32,676 nt of DNA from Elusimicrobiales bacterium (GTDB lineage: Bacteria > Elusimicrobiota > Elusimicrobia > Elusimicrobiales > UBA9959), in assembly GCA_023701245.1 (NCBI GenBank), contig JAMPXK010000025.1, positions 1 through 32,676 on the forward strand, written 5' to 3'. The notes beneath the pieces are model-generated. The model was not told where the DNA came from. It saw only the letters and a list, made by a program, of their open reading frames with translations, and did not search any database. This document shows positions 24,265-32,676 of this stretch, in pieces (the stretch's first letter is position 1; each line of letters opens with the position of its first letter). The translations under genes and the position numbers were made by a program.

Positions 24265-25173
24265 ATGACCCTGCTCGTGGAGCGCTTTCTCCTGCACCTC
24301 AAGGCCCAGCGCAATTTTTCGCGCAATACCGTAAAGGCCTACCAGTTCGACCTGGGGGAGTTCACGGCTTACGCCGCTGCCAACAAGGCCTCCTCCCCCG
24401 CGGCGCTGGACCGCGCGCTCATGCGCGGGTATATCTCCATGGTAAGCGGGCGCAAGGTGTCGCGCAACACCCTGCTGCGCAAGATCTCCGCGGTACGTTC
24501 TTTCATCGCCTACCTGCTGGAGACCGGCCAGCTGGAGACGGACCCTTTCGACCTTATCACCATTCCCAAGAAGGAAAAACGCCTGCCGCGGTTCCTGACC
24601 GAAGGCGAGGTGGGAAAACTGCAGGACTATAACGCCCCTGAGCAGGTAGAGGCGCAGGAAAAGACCTACTATTTCGCCCTGCGCGACTACGCCCTGTTCG
24701 AACTGGTCTATTCCAGCGGCCTGCGCCGCTCCGAGGCCGCCGGCCTGAACGTGGGAGACCTGGACCTGTTCTCCGGCTTCGTGCGCGTCATGGGCAAGGG
24801 CTCGCGCGAGCGCCTGGTGCCCGTGGGGGAAAAAGCCCTCGCCGCCCTGCGCGCCTACCTGGCCACCCGCCCCAAGCCCCTGCCGCACGGGCTGCCGCTC
24901 TTCCTTAATCATAAGAACGGGCGCCTGACCGGCGCCGGAATAGCCCTGGTGTTCAAAAAAATGGCCAGGCGCGCGCGCTTCGCCAGGCCCATGAACCCGC
25001 ACGCCGTCCGGCATTCTTTCGCCACGCACCTGCTGGACCGCGGCTGCGACCTGAAATCGGTACAGGAGATGCTGGGGCACAAGAACCTGCAGACTACCGA
25101 GATCTATACCCATGTTTCGCTGGAGCGCCTGAAAGAGGTTTACGACAAGGCGCACCCGAGGGCGAAGAAATAA
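24265..25173 (+). CDS. xerC: Tyrosine recombinase XerC/XerD type
   Basis: Xer recombinases resolve chromosome dimers at dif sites. The 302-residue length is typical. The N-terminal SAM-like DNA-binding domain (about 1-90) includes RNFSRNTVKAYQFDL. The catalytic domain keeps all active-site residues: R154 (GLRRSE), K178 (GKGSRER), H246 and R249 (HAVRHSFATHLL), H272 (LGHKN) and the nucleophile Y281 (EIYTHV). Its place downstream of dprA-topA matches codV/xerC in Bacillus, so a housekeeping role is more likely than a phage integrase; no attachment-site repeats or mobile genes are nearby. It lacks a Shine-Dalgarno and overlaps the next gene by one base (TAATG). Confidence 0.93.
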   Translation: MTLLVERFLLHLKAQRNFSRNTVKAYQFDLGEFTAYAAANKASSPAALDRALMRGYISMVSGRKVSRNTLLRKISAVRSFIAYLLETGQLETDPFDLITIPKKEKRLPRFLTEGEVGKLQDYNAPEQVEAQEKTYYFALRDYALFELVYSSGLRRSEAAGLNVGDLDLFSGFVRVMGKGSRERLVPVGEKALAALRAYLATRPKPLPHGLPLFLNHKNGRLTGAGIALVFKKMARRARFARPMNPHAVRHSFATHLLDRGCDLKSVQEMLGHKNLQTTEIYTHVSLERLKEVYDKAHPRAKK

Positions 25174-26090
25174 TGCCCTTCGACCCCGCCCTGGACGCCG
25201 CTCCCGAACTGCTGGCCAAGGCCGCGAGGGCCGCGGGCTCCCGCCCCGACCTGACGCAGGGCGGCGGCGGCAACGTGTCGGTGAAGACCGGCCCGGAGCG
25301 CATGCTGGTCAAGGCGTCGGGGACGCAGCTTAAGGACGTGACCGCCGTTAAGGGCTACGCCCTGGTGAATTACGGCAGCATCAAGCGCCGCATAGCCGCC
25401 GGCCCCGGCGAAGAAGGCGCCTTCTCCGATTTTATCTGCGCGCAGGCCCTGCCCGTAAAAGGCGTACCTCCTGCCAAGCCCTCTATCGAAACGGGTTTCC
25501 ACGCCCTGCTCAATACCGTGGTGATCCACACCCATTCCGTTTACGCCAATATCCTCAACATGAGCGCCGAAGGGCATGTCCTGGGGCGCAAACTTTTCCC
25601 GGCAGCGGAATTCATCCCGTACAAGGCTCCCGGCCCGCAGCTCTGCACGGCCATTAACGAGCGCGCCCTCCCGCGCGGCCCGCAGGTGTTTTTTCTGGCC
25701 AATCACGGCCTGGTGGTGAGCCACGCGGGGGTGGAAGGCGCCCTGGAACTGAACGAGCGCGTGAACGAGACCATCCGGCGCCGCCTTTGCCTGCCGCCCT
25801 ATCCGGCGCTTACTCCGGCCGGCGGGCTTTGGGCGCATAACGCGGCCGGGCTGGCGCGCTATGGGCGCGAATTCATGCTGGAACATGTGCTGTCGCCGGA
25901 CCAGGCGCTGTACTGCGGCCCGAGGGAACTGGACGGCCAGGCGGGGGACGCGGTCAACGAAGTGCTGACGGCCCTTTTCTATATCCTCGACTGCGTGAGG
26001 GCGGCGGGGTTGACCCCTAAATTCCTGTCTAAGGCGGAAGTCGCCTACTTCGACACCATGAAGAGCGGCCGCTACAGCCGGAAAAACTGA
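25173..26090 (+). CDS. Class II aldolase/adducin-family protein
   Basis: The 305-residue protein resembles the aldolase part of large sugar-phosphate aldolase/dehydrogenase fusions, present here without the dehydrogenase domain. It has the family opening GGGGNVSVK, then MLVKASGTQLKD, and the metal ligands expected of class II aldolases: E106 (PSIETGFH), H119 and H121 (VIHTHSVYAN) and H178 (ANHGLVV). These enzymes cleave or epimerise sugar phosphates such as fuculose, rhamnulose or ribulose phosphates using a divalent metal; the substrate cannot be told from sequence. It overlaps xerC by one base, so it is co-transcribed and translationally coupled, but no metabolic partner is adjacent. It converges on the minus-strand barrel gene. 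Confidence 0.85.
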   Translation: MPFDPALDAAPELLAKAARAAGSRPDLTQGGGGNVSVKTGPERMLVKASGTQLKDVTAVKGYALVNYGSIKRRIAAGPGEEGAFSDFICAQALPVKGVPPAKPSIETGFHALLNTVVIHTHSVYANILNMSAEGHVLGRKLFPAAEFIPYKAPGPQLCTAINERALPRGPQVFFLANHGLVVSHAGVEGALELNERVNETIRRRLCLPPYPALTPAGGLWAHNAAGLARYGREFMLEHVLSPDQALYCGPRELDGQAGDAVNEVLTALFYILDCVRAAGLTPKFLSKAEVAYFDTMKSGRYSRKN

Positions 26091-26108
26091 AGACAGCGGG
26101 GCGAAGCG

Positions 26109-27032
26109 TCAGAACTCGAGGTTGGGGCGGAGGACGAACTGGAAGCTGTTGGCTTTTTTTGTTCCGGCGGCGCTGCCGGCCAGCGGGCCGGAATATTTTT
26201 TATCGGCGGTCCAGACGAAACCCAGGCCCAGCGTGAAAGCCATGCGGGACTTCTTCATGGGGAACTTTTTGTCCACCACTAAAAAATGCCTCAGGGGTTC
26301 CAGTTTTTCCTGGGAAAAGTCGGAGATGTACTCGAAGCCGCTGTTGTGCAGCCAGAAACTGGACTTGCCGCTGGTCTTGAAGTCGGTGCGGCTGCGCCTG
26401 AAGCCGACGAAGAAGGAATCCGAGATGTAGCGGTTCTCGTGGAACTTCATCCCGCCGCGGAAGCTCCACCGCAGGCTCCTGTCCGCCAGTATCTGCTCCC
26501 CTTTCAGCTTGCCTTCCAGCTGCATCCAGTTCTCCCTTATGAGCACGTTGTCCTTGATATGATGCGTGCCAAGGTCCACCAGCAGGCCTGAATAGCCGTT
26601 GCGCTTGCCCTGGAAGGACTTGTTGATAGTGTCGAAAGACACCACGTTACCGAGGAAGAACGACAGCGCCCACGGTTCCTCGAAGCCGGCCGTGGCGGCC
26701 TGCACGGCGTTGAAATTGTCGCTCAGCCGCATATCCTCGTAGAAACCGGGCTGGTGGCGCTTTATAAGCGTGCCCGCGTACGGCAGGGGGTTCAGGCTGG
26801 CCTCCACTATGAGGGTGCGGGGCTGGTAGAATTTAGTTATCAGTTCGCGGTAGATCTCCAGCTCGGAGTCCACTTCCAGGTGGGGGATGGGCTTGCCGGT
26901 GAGGCTGTTGTAGACGCCTATGGCGGAATAGTACGGGTCCAGTTCCAGTTCGATGGTGGTTTTCTTTTCCGCGGGCTCGGAGGCGGGGCAAAAAACGGGC
27001 AGCAGCAGGAGCAGAGCGGGCAGCAGTTTCAT
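26109..27032 (-). CDS. Putative outer-membrane beta-barrel protein
   Basis: From the ATG at 27032 the product has 307 residues and begins with a clear signal peptide (MKLLPALLLLLPVF...ASEP); an in-frame ATG at 27050 would add 6 residues that do not fit a signal peptide. The mature protein is rich in alternating polar/aromatic strands (for example LRWSFRGGMKF, SFFVGFRRS, FWLHNSGFEYI, MAFTLGLGFVWT) and ends in LRPNLEF, with the terminal Phe recognised by the BAM machinery. It fits a barrel of roughly 10-14 strands, but I do not recognise a family. It is divergent from dacB, with only 36 bp between the two start codons. Confidence 0.75.
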   Translation of the reverse strand: MKLLPALLLLLPVFCPASEPAEKKTTIELELDPYYSAIGVYNSLTGKPIPHLEVDSELEIYRELITKFYQPRTLIVEASLNPLPYAGTLIKRHQPGFYEDMRLSDNFNAVQAATAGFEEPWALSFFLGNVVSFDTINKSFQGKRNGYSGLLVDLGTHHIKDNVLIRENWMQLEGKLKGEQILADRSLRWSFRGGMKFHENRYISDSFFVGFRRSRTDFKTSGKSSFWLHNSGFEYISDFSQEKLEPLRHFLVVDKKFPMKKSRMAFTLGLGFVWTADKKYSGPLAGSAAGTKKANSFQFVLRPNLEF

Positions 27033-27054
27033 AGAGGCATAATTTATCATTTTT

Positions 27055-27062
27055 TGTATACT
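27055..27062. promoter_or_regulatory. Overlapping divergent -10 boxes on a GTATAC palindrome
   Basis: On the plus strand TATACT (27057-27062) lies 6 bases before the dacB ATG. On the minus strand TATACA (27060-27055) lies 22 bases before the barrel-protein ATG at 27032. Both share the palindrome GTATAC, so polymerase could open only one at a time. No -35 elements are evident. Confidence 0.4.
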
Positions 27063-27068
27063 TTCCCA

Positions 27069-28499
27069 ATGAAAACCCGCCTGATATTTTCCTTTCTGCT
27101 CGCCTGCGCCCCGGCGCTCTACGCCGGGCCGGTGGACGGAAAAATAAAAAAACTGGCCGCCGAGCCTGGCATAAAGAACGCCTCCTGGGGCCTGAGCGTC
27201 AAAGATACGGCCGGCAAAACCCTGATCGCGCGCTACCCGCAGCTTAACCTCACCCCGGCCAGCATCCTCAAGGTGCTCGTCACCGCGGCCGCCCTGGAGA
27301 AGCTGGGCCCGGAAAAAGTAGTCTACACGGGCCTGTATTACGACGGGGCTGTCTCCAACGGTTTTCTCAACGGCAACCTGTATATAAAGGGCGCGGGCGA
27401 CCCCTCTCTCGGCTCCGCCCTGGTAAAGGGCGCCCCCGCGCTGGAGGACGTTTACAGGGATTGGGCGCGCGCCGTTAAGGCGGCCGGGATCAACGTGATC
27501 AACGGCGCGGTGGTGGGCGATGACAGCGCTTTCGAGAGCGCGCAGCCCGGCTCCTGGGCCTGGGAGGATATCGGTAATTACTACGCCGCACAGCCTTCCG
27601 CCCTTACCCTTAACGATGGGCTCTACCGGCTTTACTTCAAGCCCGCCAGGAAGGCGGGGGACCTTGCTGCCGTGCTGCGCACGGAGCCTTACATGGAAGG
27701 CCTGGAGTTCGAGAACTACATGAAGACCGGCGCTCCAGGCTCAGGAGACAACGGCTACATCTACGCTTTCCCCGGCCAGACGCGGGCCGTACTGCGCGGC
27801 AGCGTACCGCAGGGGGCGGAGGAATTCGCCATCAAAGGCGCTTTGCCCGACCCTGCCCTGTTCGCCGCCCGGAGTTTCGGCGCCTATCTCGCCAAGGCCG
27901 GGATAAACGCCAATAAAAAACCGTACAGGGGCGTCCCGGCCGAAGGGGCCAGGCTGACCCTGGTGGCCGAGACCGCGTCGCGCCCCCTGAAGGACGTCGT
28001 GCGCGTAACCAATAAACGCAGTTTCAATCTTTATTCGGAGCTGCTGCTGCGGCAGCTGGGAGGCGGTCAGGCCGCCGCGGGGATAACGGCGGTGAAGGCG
28101 TTCCTCGCCGATAACGGGGTGGATGTTTCGGAACTTAAACTGGCCGACGCCTGCGGCTTGTCCTGGCGCAATACCGTGAAGGCGGAAACCTTTACCGACC
28201 TGCTGGCCGCCGTCTACAAGAAAAAATACTATGCCGAGTTCTACGATTCACTGGTATTCCCCGGGGACCCGGAGGCCACGGGCCATGTGCGCGCGCTCGG
28301 CAAAGGCACCGCGCTGGAAACGAACCTGCGGCTCAAGTCCGGTTCGCTCAACGGCGTGCGGTCCTATACCGGCTACCTGAAGAGCAAAAAAGGGCGCATG
28401 CTGGTCTTCACTTCCATAGTCAACAATTACTCGGCGCCCGGCGCCGCCCTGGACAGCCTCCACGAGGACCTGCTGCTGAGCCTGTACAATTCTTACTAG
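27069..28499 (+). CDS. dacB: D-alanyl-D-alanine carboxypeptidase/endopeptidase (PBP4, DacB)
   Basis: A periplasmic S13 penicillin-binding protein that trims or cleaves peptidoglycan cross-links. From the ATG at 27069 it has 476 residues, with a signal peptide (about 1-19, ending ALYAG). The three penicillin-binding motifs are intact: S65-I-L-K68 with the nucleophile Ser, S318-F-N320, and K423-S-G. The long insertion between the first and second motifs is typical of PBP4. The reading frame is open far upstream, but only this start gives a signal peptide. No Shine-Dalgarno precedes it; a -10-like box is 6 bases away. It converges on macB with 7 bp between the stop codons, which lie in one small palindrome. 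Confidence 0.94.
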   Translation: MKTRLIFSFLLACAPALYAGPVDGKIKKLAAEPGIKNASWGLSVKDTAGKTLIARYPQLNLTPASILKVLVTAAALEKLGPEKVVYTGLYYDGAVSNGFLNGNLYIKGAGDPSLGSALVKGAPALEDVYRDWARAVKAAGINVINGAVVGDDSAFESAQPGSWAWEDIGNYYAAQPSALTLNDGLYRLYFKPARKAGDLAAVLRTEPYMEGLEFENYMKTGAPGSGDNGYIYAFPGQTRAVLRGSVPQGAEEFAIKGALPDPALFAARSFGAYLAKAGINANKKPYRGVPAEGARLTLVAETASRPLKDVVRVTNKRSFNLYSELLLRQLGGGQAAAGITAVKAFLADNGVDVSELKLADACGLSWRNTVKAETFTDLLAAVYKKKYYAEFYDSLVFPGDPEATGHVRALGKGTALETNLRLKSGSLNGVRSYTGYLKSKKGRMLVFTSIVNNYSAPGAALDSLHEDLLLSLYNSY

Positions 28500-28506
28500 C
28501 CGGCGG

Positions 28507-30465
<1,959 letters not shown>

Positions 30466-30468
30466 TTC

Positions 30469-31428
30469 TTAATGCGAGATCTCGAAGCCGGAGCGTTCCT
30501 TGGCTATGCCGGTGGAGTAGTACACGGTGTCGGCGTCGGCCAGGCCGTCCAGCACCTCTATGCTGTTCTCGTTGGTGGAGCCCACCGTCACTTTCTTCTC
30601 CGTGAGCTTCCCTGCCGGGGAAGCCTTGACGGAGACGAAAGCGTCCCCGTCGCGGTACTTCACGGCCTTGCGCGGGATGGTCATGGCGTCGGGCTTGCTG
30701 CCGGTAACTATCAGCACGTCGGCGGTCATGCCCGAGCGGAGCACGGGGATGGACCTGGAGGGGAGGATCTTCACTTCGTAGACTATGATCCCGTCCTTAA
30801 GGGAGGATTCGTGGGAGATGGCCAGCACGCGCCCTTCGTGCCGGTCCTTCGGGAAAGCGTCCAGGTAGAAGTCCGCCCGCTGGCCCTGCTTGACCGCGCC
30901 GATATCCGTTTCGTCCACGAAGGTCTTGACTATGAGCCGGTCGGAGATGACCGCGAGTTCCTTGGCGGCGCTGACCGACTGGCCAGGTTCCACGGCGCGC
31001 TTTACCACCATGCCGCCGATGGGCGCTACAACGGGGGCAAGGTTGTAGGCCTCCTCCACCATTTTCCTTTCTTCCGGGGAGGATTCCTTCATCTTGAGCG
31101 AATCCAGCAGAGCGGTGCGCTCGCTGGAACTTATCCAGGCAAGCACTTCCCCTTTCTTTACCAGCTGCCCTTCCGTAAAAAGCACTTCTTCCGCGCGGCC
31201 GCTCACCGAGGGAGTTACCAGCACCCGGTTCTCCGGCTCTACGTTGCCCGTAGCCTGCGTTTTCATGACCAGCAGGCCGCGCTGCGGTTTTGCCGGGGAC
31301 ATCCCGGCCGCGCGTTTGGCTTCGGCCTTGGCGCCGGCCTGCCTGGCCCAGAGCCAGCCGCCAGCGGCGAGCAGGGCCAGGGCCAGCGGTATTATGAATT
31401 TCTTGGTCTTGTAGAAAGGTTTTTTCAT
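30469..31428 (-). CDS. macA: MacA-like periplasmic adaptor, short hairpin
   Basis: The adaptor joins MacB to the outer-membrane channel. It has 319 residues, shorter than the usual 370 or so. An N-terminal anchor (about 11-28) is followed by the first lipoyl half (about 68-100, VSGRAEEVLFTEGQLVKKGE), the second lipoyl half (about 132-165, VVAPIGGMVVKRAVEPGQSV), then beta-barrel and membrane-proximal domains (SGMTADVLI, TIPRKAV). Between the lipoyl halves only about 30 residues remain for the alpha-hairpin that normally reaches TolC. It starts 4 bases after the tolC stop and ends 3 bases before macB, so the three are one operon. Confidence 0.88.
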   Translation of the reverse strand: MKKPFYKTKKFIIPLALALLAAGGWLWARQAGAKAEAKRAAGMSPAKPQRGLLVMKTQATGNVEPENRVLVTPSVSGRAEEVLFTEGQLVKKGEVLAWISSSERTALLDSLKMKESSPEERKMVEEAYNLAPVVAPIGGMVVKRAVEPGQSVSAAKELAVISDRLIVKTFVDETDIGAVKQGQRADFYLDAFPKDRHEGRVLAISHESSLKDGIIVYEVKILPSRSIPVLRSGMTADVLIVTGSKPDAMTIPRKAVKYRDGDAFVSVKASPAGKLTEKKVTVGSTNENSIEVLDGLADADTVYYSTGIAKERSGFEISH

Positions 31429-31432
31429 TGTG

Positions 31433-32659
31433 CTATTCCCCGATGGCCCGCGTGAAAGACGCGTGGCTTATGGCAAGGCCCCGGCCGGCGGCCAGGTACT
31501 GATTCTGTTCGTTGATAAGCTGCTCTTCCACGTTGCGCCATTCGAAATAGGAGGTTTGGCCCGCCAGGTACTGTTTTCGTACCAGCCAGGCCCGGGCCGC
31601 GGCCGCGTCCAGGGAACTTTTTGCCACGTCCACATAGGCCCGCGCTTCGCGCCAGGCCAGGAAAGCGTCCTCCGCGCCCAGAGAAACCTCTTCGGAAGCG
31701 TCGCGCAGGTCCGCGGCCGCGGCCCTGGCGTCCTTTTTTGCCGCGGACAGCCCGGCGGCCAGGCGGCCGCCCTGGAAGAGCGGGAGGCTGAGGCTGGCGC
31801 CCAGTGACCAGTTGTTGGGCGCCTCGGGCCAGTCCGACCCGCTCCATCTATAATTCCCTGAAGCCGAGGCGTCCGGCAGGCGGGCGCTCCTGGAGGTGTC
31901 CTCAGAGGCGTTGGCGGATTCCAGGGCGGCCCTGGCGGTGCGCAGCGAGTAATGCTCCTGCAGGCGCGCCTCGAAGGCCGCCAGGTCCTGCGGAGGCTCC
32001 GGAGGCAGCGGGAGAAGAAGCCCTTCTACCGGGGTCTGGGCGGGCCTGGCCAGCAGTCGGATGAGCCCGCGTTCCAGCAGGCGCAGGTTCTTCTTGTATT
32101 TCTCGTGCTGCCACTGCGCCGTTTTCAGGGCGGCTTCGGTCTCCAGCAGCGCCGCTTTGTTCTCGCGCCCGGCCTGGTATTTCAGGCGGATAAGTTCCAG
32201 GTTCTCCCCGCGCCGTTTCAGCGTTTCCTCGGAAAGTTTTATGGTCTCCCTGGCGTTGAGGATGTCCGCGAAAGCGGATTTGAGCTGGTAGCGCAGGCCG
32301 GAGGCCGTGCGGTCATAAGAAGCCTGCGCGGAACGCAGGGAGGCCCGGGCCGACCGTACCGCCGCCGGTACGGCCGGGGCGAACAGCGGCTGATAGCCGG
32401 AAAAACCGTAGGAGTAGGAATCTCCGGCCGGCAGGCCCTGGGCGCCTGCCCGGCTATAAGAGGCGTCGGCGGAAAAACTGGGAAAGAACCCGGCTCTGGC
32501 TGCGGTAACGCGCGACTTCGCGGCTTCGAGGCCGAGCGAGGCGGAAACGGCCTGCGGGTTCGCGGTCAGCAGGGTCTTCAGCGCTTCGTCCAACGTCAAA
32601 GTTCCGGCCGCCGCGGCGGGGCCGGCGAAAAGAAGTACGGGCAGCAGCAGGGCTCTCAT
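31433..32659 (-). CDS. TolC-family outer-membrane efflux protein
   Basis: TolC-family trimers form the outer-membrane channel and periplasmic tunnel of efflux and secretion systems. From the ATG at 32659 the product has 408 residues (a GTG one codon upstream is less likely). It has a signal peptide (about 1-18, ending AAAAG), then the duplicated helix-strand pattern: LTLDEALKTLLTANPQAV, PSFSADASYSRA, QYAGRENKAALLETEAAL-like helices, and in the second half WSLGASLSLPLFQGGRLAAGL and YLAGQTSYFEWRNVEEQL. This is an ordinary outer-membrane factor. It is first in the operon with macA and macB, and has a -10-like box only 6 bases before the ATG. Confidence 0.92.
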   Translation of the reverse strand: MRALLLPVLLFAGPAAAAGTLTLDEALKTLLTANPQAVSASLGLEAAKSRVTAARAGFFPSFSADASYSRAGAQGLPAGDSYSYGFSGYQPLFAPAVPAAVRSARASLRSAQASYDRTASGLRYQLKSAFADILNARETIKLSEETLKRRGENLELIRLKYQAGRENKAALLETEAALKTAQWQHEKYKKNLRLLERGLIRLLARPAQTPVEGLLLPLPPEPPQDLAAFEARLQEHYSLRTARAALESANASEDTSRSARLPDASASGNYRWSGSDWPEAPNNWSLGASLSLPLFQGGRLAAGLSAAKKDARAAAADLRDASEEVSLGAEDAFLAWREARAYVDVAKSSLDAAAARAWLVRKQYLAGQTSYFEWRNVEEQLINEQNQYLAAGRGLAISHASFTRAIGE

Positions 32660-32665
32660 CACTTG

Positions 32666-32671
32666 ATTCTA
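32666..32671 (-). promoter_or_regulatory. -10 box of the tolC-macA-macB operon, predicted leaderless
   Basis: On the minus strand TAGAAT (32671-32666) ends 6 bases before the ATG at 32659, with no Shine-Dalgarno. Position and sequence match the xerC box. The -35 would lie beyond the window end. Confidence 0.45.
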
Positions 32672-32676
32672 CTAAA

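Noticed and set aside
24265-25173. The tyrosine recombinase as a phage or island integrase
   Set aside because: No attachment-site repeats, phage genes or tRNA are nearby. Its length and position after dprA-topA fit housekeeping XerC/D.
26754-27068. N-terminal extension of dacB by about 105 codons
   Set aside because: This part overlaps the barrel-protein gene on the other strand, and only the ATG at 27069 yields a signal peptide.

Overview
The window is about 32.7 kb of GC-rich bacterial chromosome, densely coding, with no rRNA, tRNA, CRISPR array, insertion sequence or prophage that I could see. The cell is a diderm: it encodes a TolC-type outer-membrane channel, a MacA/MacB pump, three putative lipoproteins including a CsgG-family protein, and a beta-barrel protein ending in Phe. 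Its conserved blocks are nevertheless ordered as in Firmicutes (hrcA-grpE-dnaK-dnaJ-rsmE-...-mtaB, and dprA-topA-...-xerC), and its DnaK lacks the insertion usual in Gram-negative DnaK. Together with heavy use of ATA isoleucine codons, this suggests an early-branching diderm phylum; Elusimicrobiota is my best guess, but that is inference and was not tested.

Layout. Positions 1-5645 (+) hold a heat-shock operon with a promoter and a degenerate CIRCE operator, followed by rsmE. Positions 5650-6099 (-) hold a single-domain response regulator. From 6185 a long co-directional run begins: a small nucleotidyltransferase-like protein with a damaged catalytic motif; mtaB; a tight three-gene unit (8007-13426) of an acidic repeat protein, a DnaA-like AAA+ protein and a GAF sensor histidine kinase; three exported, probably lipid-anchored proteins (13449-16135); comM; a LysM protein; dprA; and topA with its own promoter. 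A strong bidirectional terminator at 22648-22680 separates topA from a convergent secreted plant-type alpha-amylase. Then come xerC and a class II aldolase-like gene (+), a beta-barrel protein (-), dacB (+), and a tolC-macA-macB operon on the minus strand to the window end.

Themes. The window combines protein quality control, RNA modification (RsmE, MtaB), DNA uptake and processing (ComM, DprA, TopA, XerC) and envelope functions (lipoprotein trio, LysM, PBP4, efflux, secreted amylase). The part I cannot match to a described system is the 8007-13426 unit. Its ATPase keeps DnaA-like Walker motifs but has lost the arginine finger and the DNA-binding domain. Its partner carries repeated Asp/Glu-x-Thr-Leu/Val motifs, and both proteins appear to end in a similar alpha/beta domain. 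Regulatory sequence also looks distinctive: -10 boxes preceded by TG recur, and three genes that start transcription units (xerC, dacB, tolC) have a -10-like box only 6-7 bases from the start codon and no Shine-Dalgarno, as expected for leaderless mRNAs. No stretch longer than 300 bases lacks a gene.
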